This document shows positions 45,827 to 56,869 of a stretch of 64,000 nt of DNA, in pieces; the first letter of the stretch is position 1; each line of letters starts with the position of its first letter. Below the pieces are notes generated by a model that saw only the letters and a program-made list of their open reading frames with translations, had not been told where the DNA came from and did no database searches. The stretch comes from Byssothecium circinans (Eukaryota > Ascomycota > Dothideomycetes > Pleosporales > Massarinaceae): positions 62,001 through 126,000 of the forward strand of contig ML977046.1 in NCBI GenBank assembly GCA_010015675.1, given 5' to 3'. The position numbers were made by a program, and so were the translations under genes.

Positions 45827-48085
45827 TCATACACCCGGCGAAGTCGCCGGTCCCACTACCGGCGTAGGAACAGGCGTCGGCGTCCCCTTCGCCATCATCG
45901 GCGTAGGACTCGGTGACACGACCGCATTATCCACATCAACAGGATCAAACTCCCAATCGCTCTCCGTCTCATCCCCAAAACAGAACAAATCCCTCGCACT
46001 CCCCGGCTCGACTTTTCTATGTCTACCCTCTGGGATCTCGCAGCCACCAATTACATTGCGGTACGTATCCGCGTACTTCGCCGCCGTGGTCGACACGTTC
46101 ACTGGTGCGATATGTTTGCCATTGTAAAGCAGATGGGGTAGGTGATGGATCTCTGGAAGGTCGCCATCGAAAGTAAGTACGCGGTGTAAAGGTCGGGAGT
46201 GCGGGATGATGGTCGGTTCGGGTAGCTTTGGGGGTCCTACGGGCTCTTCGGCACGGAGGAAGGCTTCTTCTGGTAGCTTTGGCGCGTTCTTTCCCCCCTC
46301 TGGCTTGGTTTGGGATAGTGGCCTGAACTCTTCGGGCGCGTGGTACAGTTCGTTGTGGATCGTGACGAGCGACTCCGAAGTACTTGCGCCGGGGTAGAAG
46401 ATGGCGTATCCTCGAAGTCGCATGAACTCAAGCATATATTCCACCCATGAGGGAAGCGTTTCCGAAACAAGCTTTTTTCGAGATTCGGCTTTTGGTGTTT
46501 GATGGTACTTGGCCACACGATTAGAGAGGAAAGAGTGCAGTTCTGCCCACTTGTCTCCAAAGAAGAGGGTCGCGTGACTGTTCGGCGCTTGCCAAAGAAA
46601 GGGTACGCTCAGCGTGTTGGGGAACAGTTCCTGATACCGCTCCGTGTGCATGTCCTTTATTGTGGGCAGACTGAGCTTCGACCTTCCATCCAGAAGCGTC
46701 GAAGGCAATTCCAGACTTATGCCCATCACGCCAGAGCTATCAAGTGCGCCAAAGGAGGAATATTTGTACTCTAGAAGCACATACATGATGTACTGATAGT
46801 ACTGTGCCGACAGCTCAGCCTGTGGGGAGAGCAGGAGAACGTGTGAGTTTGAAGTACTAGTCGGGTAGAAGAGCTCCATGAAACGAATAGCAGTATCCTC
46901 TTGGGTCGTATGTTGGCTCGTGATCCGCCGCCTGATGCCAATCTGATTCTGGTCTGCATCGGGCGGCCATTTGAAATTGTCGAGAAACATGCGTACAGAA
47001 TCGTCAATCTCCGTCGGCAGCTCGATGGTAAGATGCGGAAGCTTCAATCCGCTGTAGTCAGCTGCCTTGATCGACTTGAGCAACCGAATAATGCTCGATG
47101 AATGCGGCGGAACCTGAATCAAGATTTCGACGGTCGGCGAATTCCACGCTTTCAGCGATCCAGAATCCAGCCTCGTCATCCACATAAAGCTATCCCAGTC
47201 CTTTGGGCCTTCAATGAGCGGTATGCCCAGGCTTTTGCTCCTCGCTCTGACCCCCCTGACAAGAAAATTATCCTCCGCAAGCGCATGGTCCATGATAACA
47301 GCCTGCGGATGCAAAAAGCTGTGAGCATGCGTCAAAGCAGACATGACGCCCGACTCCGCCCGTGAATCCGTGCTATACTCGGAGTAATCTGGGCGCGCGT
47401 CATGCCATATCGCCGGACATTTCACCTGATCTATGCCATTGATCTCCAAGATGTCTGAAATCTCAATGTCCTCTCTTCCCATGAAAGCGACGTGTACCCA
47501 GCTCCTAGACCAGCGCGACATCTCGCATATGACGGGGAGGAGCGTCGACGCGCTCTTCAGGCTCGACACGGCGAAGAGCACGTTTCGGTTTACTGATCGG
47601 TAGCCGTATGTATGCCCCGCGCCATGCAGCGATGAAGCAAGCCGGTAGAACTTGATCGGTCCACTGTACGCATGTGCAGCAGGTTCTCCCGCCCTGGGTG
47701 CTCTCAATCCCGGCGGCGGGCCCGAAGGCTCTGTATCGTCGGCAGGACTATTCCGTTCGTCTTGCGGCGGTGAAATGACTCCACTCCCACCAAACCCGAC
47801 ATCATATGGCACCTGTCTCCCATTTTCGACGCCCAAGTCCGGGACAATCTTGACAAACACGTACAGCAAGCACAATCCCACGATGAAGAGTAATATCCGC
47901 CGTCTTCGCCATCGCAACGGCGTCTTCACGGACGTCCAGAAGGGGATGCGCGGTGAGGCTCCGGGCTTGTGGTCGTCGTCTTTCTTTCCCAGCTCTTCGT
48001 CGCCTGGCAGAATGCCTTTGGTCAACATGCTGCCCCGGATCACGCCTGCCTGCAACCACCCGCTCTTTGAAGTTCCGGCCGGCAT
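45827..48085 (-). CDS. Type II membrane protein, putative glycosyltransferase
   Basis: Single exon, 752 residues from 48085; an internal ATG at 48028 (MLTKGILPGDEELGKKDDD) may be the true start. A short basic cytosolic tail is followed by one membrane anchor at about 63-83 (ILLFIVGLCLLYVFVKIV), a Pro/Ser-rich stem (90-135) and a large lumenal domain, the topology of Golgi glycosyltransferases. The lumenal part includes VLFAVSSLKSASTLLPVICE, VEILIQVPPHSSSIIRLLKS and HVLLLSPQAELSAQYYQYIM. This order fits ascomycete proteins commonly annotated as family-2-like glycosyltransferases. A DxD-type motif is not certain, so catalytic status is open. The C-terminus is Pro/Thr-rich. Likely role: cell-wall or glycoprotein glycan synthesis (inference). 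Confidence 0.7.
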   Translation of the reverse strand: MPAGTSKSGWLQAGVIRGSMLTKGILPGDEELGKKDDDHKPGASPRIPFWTSVKTPLRWRRRRILLFIVGLCLLYVFVKIVPDLGVENGRQVPYDVGFGGSGVISPPQDERNSPADDTEPSGPPPGLRAPRAGEPAAHAYSGPIKFYRLASSLHGAGHTYGYRSVNRNVLFAVSSLKSASTLLPVICEMSRWSRSWVHVAFMGREDIEISDILEINGIDQVKCPAIWHDARPDYSEYSTDSRAESGVMSALTHAHSFLHPQAVIMDHALAEDNFLVRGVRARSKSLGIPLIEGPKDWDSFMWMTRLDSGSLKAWNSPTVEILIQVPPHSSSIIRLLKSIKAADYSGLKLPHLTIELPTEIDDSVRMFLDNFKWPPDADQNQIGIRRRITSQHTTQEDTAIRFMELFYPTSTSNSHVLLLSPQAELSAQYYQYIMYVLLEYKYSSFGALDSSGVMGISLELPSTLLDGRSKLSLPTIKDMHTERYQELFPNTLSVPFLWQAPNSHATLFFGDKWAELHSFLSNRVAKYHQTPKAESRKKLVSETLPSWVEYMLEFMRLRGYAIFYPGASTSESLVTIHNELYHAPEEFRPLSQTKPEGGKNAPKLPEEAFLRAEEPVGPPKLPEPTIIPHSRPLHRVLTFDGDLPEIHHLPHLLYNGKHIAPVNVSTTAAKYADTYRNVIGGCEIPEGRHRKVEPGSARDLFCFGDETESDWEFDPVDVDNAVVSPSPTPMMAKGTPTPVPTPVVGPATSPGV

Positions 48086-48725
48086 GCGTGCGGTGGGAGG
48101 TCACACCATGGCTTGTAGAGGGCAGTTCGGCGGTTGCGATCGAGGTCGGTACGGGCGGCAGGTAAGGGAGCTATGTGCGCATCGAAGGGCGGTGCTCTAC
48201 AAGCGAGAAGTGCGACAATCGACTCGCAAGGGATCTTTAGTATTCTCAATTACAGGCCGACGAGGCGAAAGGAGCGGCACGGCGTCGTCAAGACAGATTT
48301 CATGGATATCGAATCAGCAAACAATGAGGACATGGTTGAACTATGAAGCGAAGCTTAGCTTCCGTCTTGCCTTAGTAAGACGCCTGCCGCAATTTGCCAA
48401 GTCCGGCTTGTGATTGCCGGCACCGTTTCTTTCACCGTTTCTCCGCCAACTCATCAACTCATATATTGTATGAGATGCAACCAGTGAGACAGTGCCGAAG
48501 CGCAGAGCATTGGGCCTGGATCTCGTAAGTTGATTCACCCGCTTACGCGAAGAGCCGGGCTTGGATTACTGGGGTATTGGGCGGACATTTGCCGTTCACG
48601 TGACCTTGGAGACCACCACACATGTGCCACAACATCTGAACTACGATCATTTGATATTTTCGTCTTAACTATAACCGTACTGCAAAAATCTTCCATATCA
48701 CCTCCCAGTAGCCGTTCTCCAGCTC
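48086..48725. other. Intergenic region, no gene seen
   Basis: It holds the promoter of the glycosyltransferase-like gene and the 3' end of the P450 gene, both on the minus strand. Short frames have no motifs. Confidence 0.5.
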
Positions 48726-50478
48726 CTATGCCTCCACCTTCTCCTTCTCCCCACCCTCCGCCAACCGCCTATCCGCCTCCTCCAGCGCTCTTCTCAAAGC
48801 CTCTTCATTCCTCGGCTTAAAAATGACCTTGTAAGCCCTACACATAGTGACTAAACTTGTCGGATCACTGCTCCCCTTCACGGGATGCGTTTCGACCTTT
48901 GAATCCGGCAAGATCTCAAAGCTGTTCAGCATGCGCATGTATGTGAGATAGAGTTCGCGGTTTGCGAGGAGAGAACCGGCACACATGCGGTAGCCAAGGC
49001 CGTAGGTGAAGAGCGGCGCATCGGGTTGTTCGAGCCAGCGAGTGGGACGGAAGACATGCGGGTCTTCCCAGACTTTAGGATCTGTGGAGACGTGAGTATG
49101 AGATGTATTGAGTGACGAAGAGGAGAGATGGAGAATGGAGACTTACCCATATTACAAGCCCAAGCATTCAAATAAATCGTACTGCCCGCTGGAATCAACT
49201 TCCCCTCATAGAAAACATCCTTCACCGTAGCCCTCGGCAGCGCCAACCGCAACACTGTATAATACCTCAAGCACTCCCTCACCAACGCAGCCACATACTC
49301 GCATTTCTGATCATCATAAGCGTCGCACAGCGGTTCTTTCTCAGAATAAAACTTCCTGATCTCTTTGGTGGCGGTCTCCTGGATATCGGGGCGTTGAGCC
49401 AACAGCGCTACGCTCCACTGCACAAGTGTTGTGATCGTATCGAGGCCGCCGGAAAGCATGGTGAGTGAGATAGACGTCAACTCCTCCTTGTTCAACGCCG
49501 CCTCTTTATCCAAGATCACATTTGCCTGGATACACGGTTTGTGCACCCCCTTCTTCATTCTGTCGTCGAGGTCTTCGTTTAAGCGCTTCAGATACACGTC
49601 CCGACGGTTTCTCATCTCGCGCGCGCTCCTGCTCCCGGCACTGAACGGATTTAACCGTAAAATCGGAATGTAATCTTGTAGATTCCCCGTTGTGCTGCGG
49701 AACTTCGAGATGTGTTCTTCGACTTCGGTGATCTCGTGGAACATGGGGTCGTCGCGACTGCCCATCCGCGTGCCCCAGTTCAGTGTGAGGGACAAGGATA
49801 GAGAGAGTCGCTGGATCATGGGCATGGGATCAACACCTACAGCCCCCGCCTTTCCATTTTCGAACCCTTCTTTCACGAAATCTTTTGTCTCGACGTCTAG
49901 GTGCGGAATATACGTTGCGATACTCGGTTTGTTCACTGCGCTTGCAACGCCTTTTCTCCGTCGTTTGAGGCTATCGTTGAACGGCGAGGTACCGATTGTG
50001 GTTCCGGCGGTATTTGAGAGAACCTTGTGGAATGTCCAGAATACGGGGCGGGAAGAAAGGGCCTGACTGTTTTGCCCGAAGAGTGTGCGTGCTGCGGCCG
50101 CGCTGTTGACGACAATGACGGGGACATTGCCGAGTTGTATTTGGTAGACGTCGCCGTAGGTTTTGGACCAGAGGCGGTATGTTTCGGCCGCGTTGTATTT
50201 TATGTCTGGGATGTTACCGACGAGGGGCCAGTTAACTATGCGTACAAAGTCAGTCAAGGTCGAGGATAGTGTGAAGTGTCTCTGTGTTGGGGTGAAGGAA
50301 GGAAAGGAGGATGAGAGTACATACAAGGACCTGAGAACCCCTTGATACGAGCGGATCGTCTGACATACTCGTTGATAAGGATGTAAGTGACTGGAATACC
50401 AATGAGGAGGAAGATGACGAAGCGGAACCTGTGTTCATGTAGCTCGTTCGAGAGCAGTGGTAGAATGGTCGAGATCAT
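48726..50478 (-). CDS. Cytochrome P450, CYP504-like (phenylacetate hydroxylase type)
   Basis: Exons 50478-50325, 50235-49147 and 49081-48726 join to 532 residues; introns are 89 and 65 nt with GTATGT and GTAAGT donors. An N-terminal membrane anchor (about 18-38) precedes the proline hinge GPFNWPLVGN, which is formed only by splicing. I-helix LSGGLDT, K-helix ECLR, and the haem loop FTYGLGYRMCAG with Cys448 are intact. GTTIGTSPFNDSLKRRRKG matches the distinctive B-C region of CYP504 enzymes, which 2-hydroxylate phenylacetate toward homogentisate (PhacA) or act on hydroxylated phenylacetates. It works at the ER membrane with NADPH-P450 reductase. No homogentisate-pathway genes are adjacent, so it may be a CYP504 paralogue with another aromatic substrate. 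Confidence 0.92.
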
Positions 50479-52918
50479 TTTGACGAATTCCCTCCTTTTG
50501 TTTCACCAAAATTGCTCTCCGTCAATCCCACTCTTCCACTGTTTATCGAACGGTCCGGTGCGATACGTTGCGATGTCCAACCAATACTCTGCTCCGCGCT
50601 GCTAACAGTTCCACCAAATTCAAATTCAAAGACTCCAAAACGACGCAGAACGATGCGATGCGATGCGATGCGTAACTCCTTCAAGCCTAGGAAACAGTCC
50701 TCCTCTTTATACTACTTCCTCTCAGTGAAGAATCTGAATATTTGTGAAGTGCGGAGATCTAACGTTTGCTAACGTCTTTCTTCACAGCACCACAAAGTGT
50801 CGAGGAGTCACAACCAACTCGCAAACCAAACCAACCTGCATATATATTCAAACATCACACAAAAAAACGACAATCCCGCGTCTTTGTACTAAACTTCCCC
50901 GGATCGCCATGCGGGGAGAGGGGGTGCGGAATGGAGGTGCGAGCGGAATGTTTCCGGGCGCGGAATCTCGGGCACGAGTTGATTGTGGGGATGCCATGGC
51001 GTGATGAAAATTAAGTAAACAGGTGAATGCTGGGATGCCGATGTGACAGAGGGCGATGTGTTGCGCGGATTTATCGTGATGGGGAGGTGTTGAATGTTGC
51101 ACATGCACATGTGGTGGTTCAGCTGGCACGTGGAAACGGGAGTGGTGGCTGCGTCATAGGGCACCGGCAAATGCAACGCCTTCATCACGCGAAATCTCCC
51201 ACTTAATCGACGGCGAGTCGCGCTAGATACCTCCCCGCCAGTGGAACTTCTTTGATAGCGACTATTTATATCCTCAGGCTTCACCGTCATATGCATTCTT
51301 AGGGGCAGTATTCTGTAGGAACATCCTTTGCTGTCAGGAACCCGCCAATGCGCATACGAATCGAGCCAGCTATCCCCAAGACCTCTCTTGACTGAGCTAG
51401 ATCTCTTTGCGCGCAACATACATCTTGTGGTAAATTTGTATTCCTCGTTTCTCAGTATTCGAACCCCTCGCTGACTCCAAATTAGGATGACTCCATGGAA
51501 AGAGTCAATAGTCCGCAGTTTGGGATTCAGCTACACCACGTTGCTGGAGGACTCGTGCAACACTGAAGGGAGCCTATGCTGTCCAAGCTCTGTAGGCGAC
51601 TCCTACGGCAACGGAAAATTGATCCCTGGAAATATTGTGTCAAGGACTCCGTTAACGCTATCTAGGTAATACAGATACAGTGCTATGGTTGATGATGAGG
51701 TTGTACGTCATATGGGCTAGCGTGCTTGGCACTCTAGGCCTACTTCAGCGTCTCGCTCTACCAACCTAGCTTCTCAGATTAATACACTTCACTTCTTGTA
51801 CACTTGTTGTTCTCAACCTCCTCTGGATATTGCTTCCATCTCCTCCGGATATTGCATACAGCACCTGCAATTTTACTCAAAGGACGTGACTCTACACTTC
51901 TGTTAGTACCCGATGTTACCTTCCCGCAAGAAGATGAGTCGCCGGTTGATAGCCTCAGTCAGCCGGCGGCGATGAAGCAATTCTTGATACATGAGTCTGC
52001 CTGGTCCGAGACTCAAGAACTTCGAAAAGGCCTTATAGTCACCTTGGGCACTCATAATTTTCTGGTCTATTCATTTAAGAAGTCATGATCTCGGAGGGCA
52101 GTCTCAGCTTGTATAGTGGTTGTATGGACGTGGGTTGAGGTTTGTTGAAAGTTAGCTAGTAGAGTATTTAGATAGCTTCTGACATCTTGATCTGCATAAT
52201 GCCTTCCTCTAACGACGTAACTTTCGGCCACTGGACCCAAAAATATGACTCCATAATATCTGTGTCACCTAGGCGTGCCACCAACGGTGACTGGACCTCT
52301 GGAAGGTCGTACGAGCGAGCAGATGGAGTCATACTTCTAGTCACATCGTTAACTCATCTAGTTTGACTCATACTTATTAGTGCGCCGTGTACTGGTTCGT
52401 GACTTGTTCTCGATAATGACCCTTTTATAACACTCGTTCCGCCCTTCTGGACTCTGCATCTTGCAGAATTCCATTAAGAACGATATGGTATCACTCTGCT
52501 TAACTACTGGTGACCATCTTCCAGTGTCACTTTTTTGCCCCAATACACAACGTTCAAGTATACGGGTAGTCAAAAGCATACTAATCATTCATGTTTGGAG
52601 AGGTGTCAAGAGCCTAGTGTCGTTTCATAGGGTTGAAAGAAGAGTAAGGTTGGACAAAGTGTACTCAGCCGACTGAGTTACACTTTCCACACCACCACGT
52701 GCATCAAGTTCGGTTTCAGCTTCGCATGACCATACAACCAACTATGACTGCGCGGTATTGTCATACCGTATGCGTCATATCCAGAGAAGTATAAATACCT
52801 GTCCTGTGCTCGCAATGGTCCTTCACAAACCACCCAGCAAACAATCCAGCTTTCTAAAATACTTCAATCAAAACAATCAAATCGGGACTTCTTTTCAACT
52901 CCTCTACGAATTAAGAAG
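50479..52918. other. 2.4-kb intergenic region
   Basis: A (GATGC)n repeat at about 50,651-50,672 lies in the P450 promoter. A 176-codon minus-strand frame (50,889-51,419) has no motifs. The last 100 bases are the promoter and leader of the hypothetical gene at 52919. Confidence 0.45.
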
Positions 52919-53518
52919 ATGGCAGACGATGGCGAATTCAATCAAAAGGGAAACGCATTTACGGCCACAGAAGCCACTGATGAGGAAAACGAGGAATACT
53001 TGATAAAGACGTCCAAAGAATTAGGGGAATACATCGAATCCCAGCTTAAGGGCACGATTGAAGCGCGCTTCTCAACTGGAATCGGATCCGGAACCGCATG
53101 GCGACGACTTTGGCTCGTATACCACTTGATAGAAATCAAAGAAAAGAGAGTGCAGGATAAGCTTGGACGGAACACTGTTCGCCACCCGTTGGGATTTACT
53201 ACCTGGTCTAGTTGTACGGAGTTTCTCAATAAACCTGAACAGAAGGATTACGAGGTATTATACACCGATTGTAATGGGAAAATGTGGAATCTCTTTGCAA
53301 ATTTCCGCACGGACGAACACTTCGTGGAAACGTTCGGATCTTGGTCACCTCTAGATCCCCTGAAAAAGCCACTAGATTGGATTGGAACCTCTACAAAATG
53401 TAAGATGAACTCTTTGAAGAGTGAAAGCTACTTATGCACAACAGTGAGAGAACAGTATGGCAAACTTGAGCGAAAGCAGCCCTCGTACCAGCAGACATTC
53501 GGCGACGACACTCAATGA
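52919..53518 (+). CDS. Hypothetical protein, 199 residues
   Basis: Single exon. I do not recognise the family. The protein is hydrophilic, Lys/Glu-rich, without signal peptide or membrane segment. It has an acidic start (MADDGEFNQ), a possible helix at about 30-48, a WRRLWLVYHLIEIKEKR segment at about 61-77, and a Trp-rich middle (FTTWSS, MWNLF, FGSWSPLDPL). The AAG-ATG context at 52919 and the balanced amino-acid composition argue for a real gene. It lies in the gene-poor accessory right end, so it may be lineage-specific. Possible introns were not needed to keep the frame open. Confidence 0.55.
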   Translation: MADDGEFNQKGNAFTATEATDEENEEYLIKTSKELGEYIESQLKGTIEARFSTGIGSGTAWRRLWLVYHLIEIKEKRVQDKLGRNTVRHPLGFTTWSSCTEFLNKPEQKDYEVLYTDCNGKMWNLFANFRTDEHFVETFGSWSPLDPLKKPLDWIGTSTKCKMNSLKSESYLCTTVREQYGKLERKQPSYQQTFGDDTQ

Positions 53519-54256
53519 CGGCTCTGGTGACAAATTGATGGGATCGGAAGGCTAGGAGTCTAAAAGCTCACCGATGTTCTGTTTTCGGGAGAGATAGGCC
53601 AAGGGTTGCTTCGATAAGTTTCCCTGTGCTTAATGCTCCCTGAAGAAATTTCATCAGTGCCTTGGTGTGTTAGGAATTTGCTGGACTGCCGATATAGGTT
53701 GGGTTTCTGGAGTCTGGTTTCTTTTATACTGTAACTTGTGCTATTCAACAGCGCGTCCACTCGCTCTTTTCTCGATCTGTTTTATTTCTCCCTTGGGCAG
53801 ATTTGGATTACATTTTTTTTGTTGAGGCTACGGGACACTCCTTTTATGTTTATTATTTTGTTTGCTTCTGTTACATTATGTAGATCACTTAAAATACTTA
53901 CTTGTTTATTCTAAGGGGACCTTGAGAATACCAAGTAATGCTTACAGCTGATTAGAATACTTCGGAGAAACGTTCAGACGTACGTGATTATTTCTAGCCC
54001 TAGGTCTACGAGCAATAGTGTTACCTCCCATGACCATCTTCCCGCAAGTCTTCGGAGCTCGATCTACACAGTCGCCTGAGTGAAATTCTCTGTTCATCAT
54101 GACTTCCTTGAGACTCTCAACGCATGGGAAGCTAGGATCTCCTTTTGCTATCTTAACAAACTCGTATTTCGTGAAATATTCATCTACATTATCATTTATC
54201 TATGCCTAGAGAAACTGATTAAATTGCGATGGTTTGTCTTCCTGCGAGCGTACTTG
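53519..54256. other. AT-rich intergenic region
   Basis: No protein-like frame. It separates the hypothetical gene from the decayed F-box gene. Confidence 0.45.
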
Positions 54257-55831
54257 CTACGAACCCAGCGGGTCTCGGGAAGGTTCTTTATCTGTGAGGC
54301 AGAGGAAAAGTCTGTGCGGGGACCTCCGAGGGCGGCTGCTCCACGGACTACTTCCAACTCCAAGAAAAAGAACTCCCCGTATTTTGAAGACGCCAGAGCT
54401 CGTCAGGTACACCGCGTAGATCCCGAAAGTGGGGTTCTTCATCGAACACGCCAATGAAGATCTTGCGGAGATGGGGAAGTTTATCCGCAAATCCCCGGCT
54501 TAGTGTAGTGCTGTGCGTCATATGGATGACGGTATTGTCCATCTCTGATGTGCGAAAAATCAGTTTTCAAGTGATGATGGAAGCTGCTCCAAGAGAAGGC
54601 CTTCCACGTGATACTCGAAGTCGACAATCTCGCCGCGAAAATCTCCCTCCAATATATTCTCCCACATGTACGGCGGAAGTGTTGGACGGTGGAGGGCCGA
54701 GAACTGAGAGCAAGAGTGAGAATATGGTGTATTGTGTGTGCAGTGGTGTAGCTTAGGAGACACAACTATATAGGCAGGAGCTGACGCTAGACCAGAACGG
54801 TACTGAACCGCCTGGGACAGTTAAGTACTGTTTAGTCTAACAGGAAGATTTAGCATTTCGAGCAAAGTGAAATATCTCAGGGATTGAATTCGAAGTTCAG
54901 CCATGTTGGCGTTGTGTCGGCACACAGTTCTTCGAGGGTGCCTTGATGAGGTTCTAGGCATTGGATTAGTCGTACGCACGTGAAGTTGAGTGGAACGCCA
55001 TCGCCATGTTCTGGATTGTAAGCCGTGTAGACCAATGTCTTGAGTTGCAGCATACATGCATGAGCATTTTCATCTCGGAGTCGCTCATTACGTAGGATCC
55101 AAGGATCACGTGTCGCAGATATACAGTGCGTGATTGTAGCGACAAAGGGGCGTCTAGCGAAACGTCTGACATGGCAGCTATGAACTAGCTGCCTCGCCTC
55201 CGGGTACTACCGCCAAAGATTTCAAATTTCCGGAGGCTGCGAATAGGAAGCAGGTCATTGAAGTAGAGGATTGGCCAAGTTATTACTCCTCTGCTGCAAA
55301 CACATTCAGGATTCCTTTCTAAAGCACAAAGTTAGCAAATCCATGTAAAGAAGAAGTATTGAAATCATCGCAAGCTCTCTACCGTCCCTTTCGAATCACA
55401 AATGCTATACCAGTTATCACCCAAAGTCCCCCCTCCTTTCAATTCCACACGATGCACGCATTTTGCCAGCTGAAGGCGTTCTAGAAGGCGTTTCAGAAAA
55501 GGTGTGAACGACGGAGTACACAGTTTTGGGTGCTGTATTCCGGGTAAAATTTAGACTGGGTCCCATTGCGCAGGCGTTCACAAGTGCGGGACACATTAAG
55601 TAGATCAACTTGGCGCAGGGGTGATGCTACGCAAAGCAACAATTCCATGCCGAGATCTGCAAACTGAGCCCAGAGGGAAGTTATCTTCGCGTAAAGTGCT
55701 GAAGTGGATGACCGGAGGAGACTTTCAAAAAATTGTCTGCGCGCCGAAGACCACTTAAAATTCTTTTTGAAGAGAGGGGTGAGTCGAAGCCCCTCAATGG
55801 GACCGGCGCATCTGAGCTTCATGGGGAACAT
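54257..55831 (-). pseudogene. F-box protein pseudogene, frameshifted
   Basis: On the minus strand successive frames spell out an F-box protein in order. First comes an F-box-like segment, FADLGMELLLCVAS then RQVDLLNVSRTCERLRN (about 55,650-55,560). After a one-base frameshift comes PSFTPFLKRLLERLQLAKCV then HRVELKG. Further on are YLRHVILGSYVMSDSEMKML (about 55,120-55,060), LKTLVYTAYNPEHGDGVPLN then LEPHQGTLEELCADTT (about 55,040-54,910), and a C-terminal piece LPHLRKIFIGVFDEEPHF. At least two of the frame changes have no usable splice sites, and several in-frame stops occur, so I call it broken; one 64-nt intron (GTAGAG...CTAAC...TTTAG, near 55,400-55,330) is plausible. Intact relatives are substrate adaptors of SCF ubiquitin ligases. 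Confidence 0.6.
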
Positions 55832-56213
55832 GACCCTAGCAAATGTGAGAAGCGCAAAATCTTATCTATACAACAGAGTCAAAGATATTATTACTTTGGG
55901 GAAGTATTCCAACCGCGCTATTTGGATCTACTCTTTCCGCAGCTCTCCTGGACGTACAATCGACTGGATGTACTGAAGCTTTCGCATCGTATCCGTTTTA
56001 AGCAGTGCGGTGAATATCTGGCCGCGGTGGGCACGAGAGAAGCTTAGAGTCGAAGAGGTTGCAATCATATGGAAGGATTATAAGGCAACTGCGGTTTAAT
56101 TTGCAATTAACTCAAACATAATGTAACTACGACCTGGTGGTAAAGTCAGAAGTGTTCCGCCTCCTGGAGAAAGCTTAGAACTCACATACATAATCACCCG
56201 CCTACAAGGAATA
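55832..56213. other. Short intergenic region
   Basis: No gene seen; it is flanked by the F-box pseudogene and the 3' end of the next minus-strand gene. Confidence 0.4.
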
Positions 56214-56869
56214 CTACAAGCTATCTGGCGGCCGCGTAATTTTCGTTAGATGGTCTCCATTCAGGGTTTTCATAATCTTCCCTAGGCCTTCATGAGTGTA
56301 ATCTTTCCCGTTCCACATGTCCTTGTGGTACCGAACCTTTCCATGCTCATCCAAAGTGAGCGTGACGAGTGAGTTGACCTTCTTCGGGATTGGTGCTGGC
56401 TTGGGTGTGTACTCTTGCTGAAGCTTGAAGATAATCTCGTCCGGTTTAGAAGAGACAACTTCAGTCTTGATAGTGCGGGACTTGGCCATAACTTTCGGGA
56501 TGCCTTTCAATAGTTAATTGGGGATACTAGAAGTAAAAGTTGTGAGTGAAACTTACCGTACCACTGACCAGCGATCTTATACCGTGTATCGCAGTAGCTC
56601 CATGGATCATCGTAAATGGCTTCTTTCGCATAAACCTGCATATCCTCCTCGTTCGCACTCCCGGAGTAGAGATTGCATATTGATTGCACAATTCGCTGCT
56701 GCGAAGGCTCGAGAGGGATCGATTTGTCTGGATGCGGCTCGTAGTCTACGCCTGACGATGCGTTGTTAGGACCCTCGGCGTTTTGGGTAAGCTTGACGGG
56801 ATCGGGTCGCTTTTCGAACTTGTTCTGTAGTATTTCGGCGCGCTCTCCAGAGCCGGTCGGGGAAGCCAT
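56214..56869 (-). CDS. Small conserved-looking protein, possible SnoaL/NTF2-like fold
   Basis: Exons 56869-56557 and 56503-56214 (53-nt intron, GTAAGT...TTGAAAG, phase 1) give 200 residues. The N-terminal 50 residues are polar. Then QRIVQSICNLYSGSANEEDM, VYAKEAIYDDPWSYC and YKIAGQWYGI follow. The second half has paired beta-like segments: SRTIKTEVV, DEIIFKLQQEY, VNSLVTLTLDE and KVRYHKDMWNG. An early helix plus AIYDDP and later strands ending in a Trp resemble SnoaL/NTF2-like proteins common in fungi, but no catalytic residues can be named. No signal peptide. I am confident of the gene and unsure of the fold. Confidence 0.7.

Noticed and set aside
50889..51419. 176-codon minus-strand frame
   Set aside because: No domain, composition like random sequence, and no neighbouring exon extends it.
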